A stretch of DNA of 64,000 nt from Dictyophora rubrovolvata (taxonomy: Eukaryota; Basidiomycota; Agaricomycetes; Phallales; Phallaceae). Position numbers and translations under genes: made by a program. Each line of letters opens with the position of its first letter. Position 1 is the first letter of the stretch. The stretch spans positions 620,001 to 684,000 of the forward strand of contig CP114118.1 in assembly GCA_029959195.1 (NCBI GenBank). Direction: 5' to 3'. Positions 31,612-42,190 of the stretch are shown here, one piece after another. The notes below the pieces were generated by a model that had not been told where the DNA came from, did no database searches, and was given only the letters and a program-made list of their open reading frames with translations.

Positions 31612-31953
31612 ATGGTCAGACTGACTTTATACAATCGCCTCCTTTGTTTTTACATCTTTATCTTCCACTTCGCTCCCTGTCTTGCTTTACCAGCTAACAG
31701 TGTGGATGGAAGGGTTGGCTACCCAGAAGGTACGGGTTATTGTGCTTGTCGAGAAATTATCTTTTTCAAAGCTTTTCACCTCTGTGATTTAGGTCCTACG
31801 AACATGTCCCAACCGCATCCATCCACTGAGTCCAAGTTGTCGGGCAGGCCGGACCTCATCGAGAGCGTTTATATACAGTTCGATTCAAAATCACATGAAA
31901 CCAGCCGTGGACAAGGTACTAGTTTGTCTCGTCATAAGCGATCATGCACATAA
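31612..31953 (+). CDS. Small secreted protein SSP-E, 92 aa, 2 exons
   Basis: Join 31612-31729 and 31793-31953; the 63-nt intron (GTACGG donor, TTTAG acceptor) is a multiple of three with no stop, so the unspliced frame is also open (113 aa). The splice is preferred because SSP-D has the same phase-1 intron at the same place. Signal peptide 1 to about 26 (MVRLTLYNRLLCFYIF...LA) then LPANSVDG. The mature part has KLSGRPDLIES (SGRPD is shared with SSP-C) and a C-terminus with RHKRSCT, a possible Kex2-like KR. The only SSP on the + strand and away from the 0-19 kb cluster. Function unknown. Confidence 0.65.
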   Translation: MVRLTLYNRLLCFYIFIFHFAPCLALPANSVDGRVGYPEGTGYCACREIIFFKAFHLCDLGPTNMSQPHPSTESKLSGRPDLIESVYIQFDSKSHETSRGQGTSLSRHKRSCT

Positions 31954-32409
31954 TGCTAAGCCCAATATATGCAGCCATTTAATTAGAATATCTATGTATT
32001 TACATAAATGTCACCGTGGCAGGGGCCCCTTTGACCCATTCGTTTATATGGAATATATAATCTCAGAACTCGATGTTTTTTGGATCAGGTGATTTATTTA
32101 ACTTTGACACCCAACGTGCCAGTTTCGCCTTCACCATATGGTTACTGTCAATGTACTATTTCACTTCAGAAAAGTACTACTTCTTATCGTTATTATATTT
32201 AACGAGATTGCTTGTAAGTAAAGGCGACAAATTGAAACAAATGTTAAAAACATTAGCTCGCCGGCGATATACCAACAGGTGGCACTCGCGTCGATGCTGC
32301 ATGGCATATACGCGCTTCAAGTTCTGAAAAGCAACTCTTCAAAAAATCCTATCGTTTTCTACGAGAATAAGCATGATAACGACAGGATTATGATCAATCC
32401 AGTTCTCTA
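31954..32409. other. Intergenic
   Basis: Nothing recognised. Confidence 0.5.
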
Positions 32410-32700
32410 GGGGGGTTATATAGGGGAAAACTACATTCCCTTGACGAAACCACGATTCTGTATGAACTGAGTAAGTCTCTTGAATGCATGTCGAACATCG
32501 TCTGGCCAAAGTTTATATAGAGAGCTTGAAAAATATCCATGAAAGAGCCTTTGAGCTATGATATACTAATATCGGCAGTCTCCACGAACATACACCCGAC
32601 ACTAATGGCATGGCGTTCAGAGAGAGCGGCAGCTTATAGAGGTACTACAACTGAACCCTCCCAATCAATAAGAGCGACGATGCGTGGTTTATGTACTCGC
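32410..32700 (-). pseudogene. APH-like phosphotransferase fragment
   Basis: The minus strand encodes RIVALIDWEGSVVVPL, the D-W-E catalytic or metal-binding segment of aminoglycoside-phosphotransferase-like kinases, and then protein-like sequence with stops. It parallels VIDWESSAAMPLW in the next, longer relic, so this is a second, more eroded copy. Confidence 0.6.
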
Positions 32701-32724
32701 GTCTACGAGCTCGAGAAACCATGA

Positions 32725-34210
32725 TTATGAATATTGAACTAGTTCCTTAAACACGGGTTTAGCATCATCTGGCCAATTTTCATAGCACTCTAAAAACCTC
32801 TGCGAAAAAGTCTTCGGGGAATAATAAACAGATGAATATGCACTCAGGAACCAGGACAAGTTCCTCTGAACTCGACATGACTCTGAATCCAACGCCTCCT
32901 TAAAACGTGGTACTGTGGATCCCAGGTGTTTCTTTCGTGTTTCGCACCACATATCTGCAGTTTTTCGTCGGCAAACCAACATTCGATATGCTGCTCAGAG
33001 GTTACAACGGCCCACAGTGGCATTGCAGCTGAACTCTCCCAATCAATAACGGCAACAATGTGTGTAGGATCGTCCCATGATGCAAAGATATCGTCCATCT
33101 CTGGATTAACCAGCACAAACGGAAATTCACAACCAAACTGCAGGGGGACCTATAGTGGTGCGGGTGGATGGACGAGAGGACCGATGTTTTCTCTGGACGC
33201 TTTCAGATTCGAGTCCGGGAGAGGACAACCAATCTTTGAAAACTGCAGGTTGAGTAATTGACTCTTGTATTCAACCAGCTGAGTCATAAACTGTGCGGTT
33301 TCCTCGGGAGGTTGGGTGTGTAGCCTATACTCCCCGATGATCTGGATTAATTATGAGTCGAGTCGAGGATATTCAGAAAGTAAAACGTCTCTCACCCGTT
33401 CTTGGAGCATGTATCGATTCCCGACGGGGTTGTCGGTTTTCCAGTTGACGGCATAAACGGTTGGGACAGGTATGGCGGTCTCTTGGCGAAGAAGCGATAA
33501 AACCGCAAACTAAAAAAAATAAGCATTAACTAATTTTTCAATATAATGGGGTGAGAGTCTACTTCGGAAGCAACAGCCCATTCCAGACTTTCGTTGTCAT
33601 AATCCGATAAGTCATTTACAGGACTGCGGTTCACACGGCAATGATATCGGAGCCATCATCGAAAATAACAGAGATAACCTATATATATCAGAAGGGAAAA
33701 CAGCTTTATGAATCAATCGAAATCACCTGATTAAAACCACCTAAAGGAACTACGTTCGAAAGGTGCTTGAGATTGAAAGTGATGTTAACTTTACCTTGAT
33801 CAATACGGAATATGTTGACGGCCGTCTTGTGCATTATCCTTCCTGCCTCATCTTTGAGAAAGTTCAAGCTCAAGCTATTTGTTGCTCGGTCCGCTCTTTC
33901 AAGTACCCCCGGCCGAATCTCGATTGTCTGGTACTTCAGAGCTATAGAGCGTGGCGACGGTGGTCGCATCTGTGTCGAATAAATCACTAATTGAAAGATA
34001 AGGGGATCATTGAAAACCTCACTGGTTCAGATGCAGCCATTGAACAACGTGGTGCATGAAAAGAAGGACAAAATGGGCAAGGTCGAATTCGCCGGATTCA
34101 AATATGTATTGGCTGTCGAATGTTGACTCCAGCATTCGATACCCGTCGAGTAATGCACCATCCCGAGGCCTTAGCACAACCTGGCGTTCATGTTCGGTCA
34201 CCAGACAAAA
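32725..34210 (-). pseudogene. APH-family (aminoglycoside phosphotransferase-like) kinase pseudogene
   Basis: The minus strand shows, in order, pieces typical of basidiomycete APH proteins: KVNITFNLKHLSNVVPLGGFNQ (33715-33780), RSPVNDLSDYDNESLEWAV (about 33590), TAIPVPTVYAVNWKTDNPVG (about 33450), YKSQLLNLQFSKIG, VLVNPEMDDIFASW, IVAVIDWESSAAMPLW (about 33010-33040) and a C-terminal FLSAYSSVYYSP...LECYENW. Plausible introns remain, but a stop after HPPAPL and at least two frame changes break the gene. The N-terminal block at 34019-34201 (DGALLDGYRMLESTFDSQY) may belong to it or to another gene. Such kinases phosphorylate small molecules; none is inferred here. Confidence 0.65.
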
Positions 34211-35666
34211 TATTACGCGTAATCCTTGAAGAATCCTTTGTTATTTTTTCGGGGCTCTATAATGTAGAGTAAATGTCGAAACTCACGCAATCATTGAAAG
34301 TTAAACAAAACCTGTTGGGAACCCATGATTATCATGGTGGCACTACATCCCTGGCCCTCCTTTCGCATTTTATGAACCGAGTTAACATTACTTTTATTCC
34401 GGGCTCTCATTCCCGAAGCTTGGGCGTTTTCACAGGAACGAAAACATGCTGACAAGGAAAAACAGGGAAAAACATTATAGCGTTGGTGAAAGAGAACCCC
34501 GCGAACCTGGACCGAGATTTGTTCAACGTGATTCCTCCCGCGTGGAAACAAGCAACCGAAGGCATTGTGTGTTGCTGAAGTTCACCGTCGCGAGTATTAG
34601 ATTGAAGTGTGCAATGCACAAACATGAAACCACCGTCCGTGATTTCGTCGTTCCTCCGGTCGCGGCCCGGACACGCGACATGCCACATATACATATCTGC
34701 CACGCTCGATGATTAACGGGACTCCACATTGATGCAGGTTTTTCATCTGCAATATGAAATTTGAGCATTCTGACCGTTAACCCGGACTATTCGAAAACTG
34801 TAAAAACCGTCCACAAGATTTCCTGGTTCAGCCGAACACTTTGGGGATTCAATAACAGGGGAATATTCCGATGAGAGAGCCGTTGGGTGTTCAACGTTCA
34901 ACGTTCGTGTTTAGTAGATACCCCTGATTGGAACGTCAAAATACTGGTTGCCCCACCAGCGTTCGGCGAACCCATTAGCATCATTGGCACCACCAACGGT
35001 AGTTCGATCGATCACTGAGTACTGGGTCTTGACCTTATTTAGGATAAAACAGAAAGTAAGTATTCTGTGCTCTTTTGCCAAGCGTCCTGCAATTTTTGAC
35101 ACGATACCAAGAACTAAATTTCCGTTGGGATTCGTTTTTTTTTTTCAGCAATTTGAAAATCGCACACTTCATCTCCATCAACGGTTACTGCGCCCCCAAG
35201 ACTCTGCGGGCGTCCGTCAAATGTACATCCCATTTGATTTCAATTGTTGATGGGACGCGTCATCCAACATGCCAAATTCCCCAACCATGACAATTAGTTG
35301 AATATTTCGTTTTGGGTTGATAGTCATAGGTATTAATGATGAAGACCGCCGCAGTCTTTCATGTTCCGAGAAAAGCCCATTAATACTTGTGTGGTAATAT
35401 GGGCCAAAATAAGGATAGTCAACGCACGTTTATCATCAAAACCAACCGTCTTCATCGGATTGCGGAACTCCGAGCTAAGATAGTACTGAACCTTACTTTG
35501 ATTGCACACAGTTGCACACTGGTATGATATGGCAATCATTGATACCGTCTTTCCGCGGCACCGTCGCGAGATTAGTAACTCCGCCAAAGATGAAAAGACG
35601 CGCGGGCCCCACCCTCCACGTCAAGTTGCACCTTTCCACAATCTTTCCTGATCGACGTTGACTATC
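34211..35666. other. Intergenic, upstream of pyruvate kinase
   Basis: No gene accepted. Overlapping short frames on both strands at 34400-34770 and 35333-35680 show no splice or family support. The right end is presumably the pyruvate kinase promoter. Confidence 0.5.
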
Positions 35667-37899
35667 ATGAACACACACAATAATTCAAATCGTCTTCAAT
35701 GGCTTGCAGAACTTAACACTGGCCCAGAGCCAGATGCAAGCACAAAATACCTCAGAAAGGTAAGCAACAGTCACAGCTGCACCCATAGGCAATCCATAAT
35801 TTTTTTAAACCGTCCTCTGTTATTTTTGTACAGACAGCTATTATAGCAACAATCGGTATTGTTTTCCTCTTCCTTTGAAAGACGGTACATTCTTATACCT
35901 GCCCCTATTCAGGACCAAAGGTCAATACCCAGCAGAAGTTGAGAGAGCTCATGGATGCAGGTGTCAATGTCGGTATGTAAATCGCACTCCTAAACCTCTT
36001 TTCCTGCCTAAACACCTTGTAGTCCGTATGAATTTCTCTCATGGTTCATATGAGTACCATCAATCTGTCATCGACAATACTCGGGCAGTCATGGCGTGTA
36101 TGTTCTCCTAGTCGATGATCGAGTAGCCTAGATGCTTACCTCGACTAGCAAACCCGCCCCCTAACCGTCCTGTTGCTATTGCTCTGGATACTGTAGGTTG
36201 CTTTATTCGCTGCTGCACGCCAGTTCTGAAAGACTCCTTTTTCGCTTTACCAGAAAGGACCGGAGATCCGTACGGGTTTGATGAAAGACAACTTAGACGT
36301 ATGAACTACCCCATTAATCTTGGTTATTTTCAATTTTAATTGATATCCTACAAAAGATTAAAATCCAAAAAGGACACGAACTCATAATTACCTCTGATCC
36401 TGCACGCAACGAGTCGAGCGATGACAAAGTCCTTTACATCGATTATGTATGTTTATTTGTCAGCCTACTATTTTACCTTCTCTCATATCCTTGGGTATTC
36501 GTAATAGGCCAATCTCCCTAAAGTAACGGCGCCCGGAAAGTTAATTTACATCGATGATGGGATTTTGTCCTTGCTTGTTCTTGCGATTGACAAATCGACA
36601 GTCCGCGTCCGGGCCCTCAATGACGGTGTCCTTTCGTCCAGAAAGGGTGTCAATCTTCCAAAGACACCTGTGGACCTCCCTGCTTTGTCCGAAAAGGACA
36701 AGAAGGATCTTCAATTTGGTGTTCGTAACGGTGTAGATATGATCTTCGCCTCCTTTATCCGGTGCGCCCAAGACGTTCATGATATCCGTACTGTTCTTGG
36801 CCCAGAGGGTGCGAACATCAAGATCATCGTCAAGATTGAGAACGAGCAAGGAATGGAGAACTTTGACGAGATTTTGGCCGTCTGCGATGGTGTAATGGTT
36901 GCTCGTGGTGACTTGGGTATCGAGATTCCCGCCAGTCAAGTCTTTGTCGCTCAAAAGATGATGATTGCGAAATGCAATATTGTTGGCAAGCCTGTCATTT
37001 GTGCAACGCAAATGTTAGAGGTAATATTTCTCTCTGCTTTGACTGAACGTCCGCCGGTAGCAGTTAATGATTCGTAGTCGATGACGAACAATCCTCGTCC
37101 CACACGTGCTGAGGTCAGCGATGTTGCCAATGCCGTATTGGACGGTGCAGATTGTGTGATGTTATCGGGAGAGACGGCCAAGGGTAACTATCCAATACAA
37201 TCCGGTACGTTAATGTCTCCTGGCTAGTCCGGGTATGGAAGAACCTGATAATATCTTGACAGTTCTTATGATGGCTGAAACATGTCTCCTCGCGGAACGG
37301 GCAATCAGTTACCCATCTCTATTCGATGAATTGCGTAATCTCCAAAGCCGACCTACTGAAACCGTCGAGACTGTTGCGATGGCAGCTGTGGCCGCGGCAT
37401 TCGAGCAGAATGCAAGTGCACTTCTTGTTTTATCCACCAGCGGTAACACAGCCCGGTTGTTGAGCAAGTACAGGCCTGACGTCCCTATCATTTGTGGTAA
37501 GCATTGCGTCAGTTTGGTTTATCAGCGATCATTGTGTGAAGCGCGTTTTGTATAGTCACCCGGAATGAACAAACTGCAAGACAAATTCATCTTCATCGCG
37601 GTGTCTATCCATTCCATTACAATAAAAAACGTATAGTCCAAGACCATGATTGGCAGGTCGACGTGAGTTCTTTTTTTCGTCACACGCTTAAGATTAGTGT
37701 TGACTGCTTGTTAATCCAGGTCGACAACCGTTTACGCTACGGCATGTTCTCTGCCCTTCAGTTGAACATCATTAAGGCCGGAACAACTGTCATCGCTGTA
37801 CAAGGTTGGAAAGGAGGTCTCGGACACACTAACACGATTCGTGTCTTGACTGTACCCACCGATCCTGCCGATCTAGAATTGCAGCCCCTCGGTGGATAA
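35667..37899 (+). CDS. PYK1: Pyruvate kinase, 529 aa, 12 exons
   Basis: Join 35667-35759, 35834-35855, 35913-35972, 36023-36097, 36149-36192, 36254-36298, 36357-36446, 36508-37020, 37078-37204, 37263-37496, 37556-37662, 37720-37899. All introns (50-74 nt) are GT-AG and the total frame is exact. It makes pyruvate and ATP from phosphoenolpyruvate and ADP, the last step of glycolysis, in the cytosol. Signature segments: [13 protein letters not shown] (residues 59-71), [16 protein letters not shown] (near 252), [12 protein letters not shown] (about 273-284, divalent-metal site), MLSGETAKG, and the C-terminal allosteric domain ending in [17 protein letters not shown]. Full length for fungal enzymes, with an extended N-terminus ([10 protein letters not shown]). 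Its last two exons have a broken copy at 17393-17617. Confidence 0.95.
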
Positions 37900-39363
37900 T
37901 GAATAATTATAACGCCATTCATCGAAAATACTCTAGATTTATGAAATAAAATTAAAAAAAACAAGTGAGTAGTATAAACAATCGCAGAAACAAACCTTTG
38001 CTCATCTGACGTTAGATGTTTTGTAGAATTATAAAAAAGGATAGATGTGGGTATGAGAAATGAGAAAGGGTGTTGGAAAGCGATGAGAGTAAGGAGGTGT
38101 GCAAGGAGTATCGGATCGGCGAACGCAATATCACATGGTCCATAGGGTGAATCTCCACCGTTTCATCCTTCGTTCATGTGTTTTTGGAAAAAGGGTGGGA
38201 AAATCCAATCTTAGTAGTCTTTCTTCTTGTTCCGAGTCTAGTCTCCTCTTTCCTTTGCCGTTTTTGCCCTCGTTTTTACGTTCGTTGACCGCATGCTGTA
38301 CTTTGGTTACATAAAACTCATTCAATAGATGCAAAATTTATCAATTATCATTTGATTGCTACCCTCGTCTTCAGTATTGATTCGTATGCTTTGATCCAAC
38401 GAAGAAACTAATTCGGGGCATGTCGGACTCTGAATACTTACATGTGTCAGCCTTTACACCAAGACCGATGCTAACAAACGTATCGTCATGAAGATTGACG
38501 TAGTAAACCCAACTCAGTGATCACATTCTTCCGAAATTCGCTTTTTGCTTGACGGAACGGATGATACGCTCTCGAGGCCCGTTGGTGTCCCTTTGAACTG
38601 TAGCAGGTCAAACCTAGATTCATTCTATTAAATATCGTTTCACGTTGAAAAAAAAATTACGATGTAACATTAAACCGCCAAGCTGATCAATCAATGATCT
38701 GACAAGTCTGTCCACGATTTCTCAAACACTCGTTATCCTACCGCGGCGACGGGTTCCCTGGCGAATTCCCCTTCATCAACTCCAACTGCCGACAACCTTG
38801 GAGTAGTGGAAGACATAGGAGCGAAGCAGCCAGTCACACAGTTCGGCCGAATGACTTCAATGACGCATATTTATTATTCAGGGCCAATAATAATACATCA
38901 GCACGAACCTTCTTTCTCTTTGCCCCGAGAACGTTTTTCAAGTGTTGGTTACACAGAGGTCTATCATGATTAACGAAAATGGATTAGTATGTCAATTTCC
39001 TTCAGTGCTTATTGTCTAATGTTGTCTTATATTTAGTTCTCTGGCTTTAGTTTCTCAGTACGCTTGAGAACAAGACAGCGAATCCATTGTGAATGACTGC
39101 CTTGACGTCATCTCTCCTTGCCCAGTTTGCCTAAGATTTAATGTTTCGGCCCTTGCACCTCAGACTGAAAACCAAAATTTAGATAAGCCTTTGAAACCCC
39201 AGTTATACCTTACATTTCATCATCGTTTCGCTTTGCATGTCGACTTATAAAGCTTCAGTGTCATTTGCAGTTTCATTAACATACTCTTGTCTTTTTCTCG
39301 CAGTATTATTTGGCATGTCTTATAGTAACCGACTCTATCTCTTGTTCTAACAATGTGCTGATA
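37900..39363. other. Intergenic
   Basis: 3' flank of pyruvate kinase and promoter of the first MFS transporter. No gene recognised. Confidence 0.55.
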
Positions 39364-41236
39364 ATGTCATTTGCAGAACCTGATTTTATCTTGTCTACTC
39401 CCCCACGCTCTAAGGAGGCTACAACTGAAAAGAGCGCTCCCGAGGGGAGTATACCGTCCTTTGATCAGAGGTCATTGGAGCGCAAGCTAGTGCGGAAGTT
39501 GGACCTCAGGATTATCCTTCCGTCTTGCCTGATATTCATATTCTGTTATCTCGACGTTTCTAATATTGTGCGTTATTTCATCGTAAATTATATCGTTCAA
39601 GTATATTCACTACATCGCAACTGACAAGAGCAATGCACGAATATTGAACCATGCAACCAACGATTCGCTCAGTGATGTCCTTAATCTTAGGTATATACGA
39701 TTTACCATGATTCCGGTTTTGGATGACATTCCATTCATAGCGACGTTGACTATAAAATAATCACGGTGGCTTTTTTTATTGGACGCATATTATCCGAAGC
39801 CCCGTCAAATATGCTATTAAAAAGACTCCGTCCGTCCCGTTGGATCGCCTTCTTGATGTTTTCATGTGGTGCAATCAATCTGGGACTAGCTGCTGTTCGT
39901 ACATATTCTGCCTTGATTGGCGTCCGGTTTCTACTCGGCATGTTAGAAGCGTGAGTCGATTTTGTTCAATTCCCAAGTTCTACAATACTGAAACATTAGA
40001 ACTTCGTAGTGGAATATTAGTACGATTTTTGCTATCGTTTAAGCCTGTTCGAATTGACATAAATTCCAGCCTGGATTAATATACCTCATAACATTTTGGT
40101 ACAAACCGTCAGAGAGGACCGTGCGGGTTGCGGTTATATTCTCAATCAGGTATTTACCACACCATTGATAAATATCATTTTATCAACCATTTCGTACAGC
40201 AAGCTGGCAGGTGCTGTCGGAGGCTTCTTAGCTTATGGTATAGGAAATTTGAATGGATCACTAGGTTTGAAAGGGTGGCAATGGCTCTTCCTGTTGGAAG
40301 GGATTCCTTCATGTATTGCTGGTGTTATCATATACTTCGGCTTTCCCAATTTTCCCGAAACAGCTAGTTGGTTGACGGATGCTGAACGCGATCTGGCTGT
40401 CTCAAGGCTTAAAGGCGTAGGGTCGCAAGGGTATGTTCTATTCACGATACTAAATGTAACAGAACTCTACTTACACCAAGCCATAGAGATGCCAAAATCA
40501 CTAAAAATGAAATTCTGGGAGCATTAACGGACTGGAGGCTCTACGGACACTATCTCATTACCCTTTGCATATCTGTTCCACTTGGTTCATTATTCTTGTT
40601 TTCACCTTCGATCATACATGGTCTCGGCTTTGAGGATTTGAAAGCTCAGCTGTTTACTATTCGTGAGCAACACCGCTTAATAAATCATTTTAGAAAATCC
40701 AACACTCTTTATCAGCGCCATTTGCACTGTCCTTTGTGGCAATGATATTGATATCGATTTCAGCGGAGCATTTTCGGGCAAAATCTTTGCACGTCTTTTT
40801 TGTCGCATTGCTGGGCTCCGCATGCTTTCTGATTCAAGCCCTTATCCCGGATTCTGCTCTTATTCCTCGCTATGTTTTACTGTGCATATCAGCTTGTGCC
40901 GTTTTTTCTTCCGTCCCCAAATTGGCTTGGTTATTGAACAACCTTCGAAGTACTGGCGCATCGGGGCTGGCGATTGGCTTGAATGCATCCGTGGGTGCCA
41001 TCGGGGAGATTATTGGTGCGTGGATCTACAAAGGTAGGTTAATCAGCAGCGTCTTCTACACTCAGTTATGCTTACTGGGTGTAATCATAGACTCGGAGGC
41101 ACCTGCCTACATAACGGGGAACATGACAAACTTTGCCGTATTGCTTTTAGCGTCTATTGTCATCTTGTTTATGAGGCAGGTATACCGTCGAAGAAACAGC
41201 AGGCTCCCTGCTGGTAGTATACCCTGGGACTTATAA
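39364..41236 (+). CDS. MFS transporter, anion:cation symporter (allantoate permease-like) family, 480 aa, 9 exons
   Basis: Join 39364-39567, 39629-39690, 39741-39950, 40010-40019, 40070-40149, 40200-40430, 40481-40662, 40716-41033, 41091-41236. The fourth exon is only 10 nt; without it the frame cannot be joined, and with it the protein reads LEAGILPGLIYLITFWY, the expected ACS-family motif. Other family marks: KLDLRIILPSCLIFIFCYLD (start of TM1), FFIGRILSEAPSNMLLKRLR, WQWLFLLEGIPS, LTDWRLYGHYLI, and LNASVGAIGEIIGAWIYK. About 12 membrane segments are expected. It is a proton-coupled importer of small organic anions (nicotinate, allantoate and the like); the substrate cannot be told. The start is less certain than the rest. 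Confidence 0.82.
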
Positions 41237-42190
41237 ATGAGAGGGTATGATTTCGCATCTCAGCAGAATTGATTAGTTGGAATTAGATTTGTTTGAAGTT
41301 TGTAATGTCGGGCTATATTATGTACCCTAGATATTACGCAGACATATACATAATAGACTTGAGCGATTGTCCTCCACCATCATGTGCCCCCCTTCAAGTT
41401 GTGTCACGGTCCGTGCCCAAACTACACCTTCTAGTCATAAATACATTACATTCCCGCATATTTCAATAAGATTACGTACCTTCCTCATACATTGTGCATG
41501 ATGAATTGGGATGTCAATTTGAATTTTGGACTAAAATCGTGTAATCTTACTAACATCATGTCGCCGATTCACGCGTACGAGGCTGCGAGTAAACACTCAT
41601 TTGTTATATTTGTGAATTTGAAATATACAAACGCATCGGATCCTGCCCGTATCGTTGATAGGTCATGGTGATTTGAGCCGCTTTTCGGCTCCGTCCTAGC
41701 ATGTCATACTAATAATTCTTCATATATGATATGAAGGGACTAGCAAGGGGCAGTTTATCCGATTTTAGGTAAAGAGCATATTTCACAGAGCAGTCTATCA
41801 AACCGGAAATTTATCCACTTTGCGTTTTTTTTCGAACCGTGTCAATTCTAAATCAAAACGATAAGCCGAAAGTCCGGAAGTTCTCCTGCATGTGTTCTTT
41901 TCCTCGAATTCCGTTAAGTTGCGGAGTCTGAAATTTGCCGAAGGCCGGCAACCTTGAACCTTACTTACACCATGTGAACGTCCGAAATGAAAAAGGCCTT
42001 CGAGAAACCGCTGATGCTGTTGGCCGCACCCTGAAAAAAGCGATTCTCTGACAAACCTCCTTTCGGCCTACCTTGAGGCATGACGGCATTGACTCGTATA
42101 TATATATATTGAACACAAGAACCTGAATCTTCAAGAAAACGGGGGCCGACCTTTTTCGTCCTACCACTCGTTTTCGAACTCATAGGTCCC
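41237..42190. other. Intergenic
   Basis: Between the two MFS genes. AT-rich with a short (TA)n run at about 42098-42110 upstream of the DHA1 gene. No gene recognised. Confidence 0.55.

Noticed and set aside
34407-34768. Overlapping frames of 80-98 codons on both strands
   Set aside because: No splice sites, start context or family motif; typical of random open frames.
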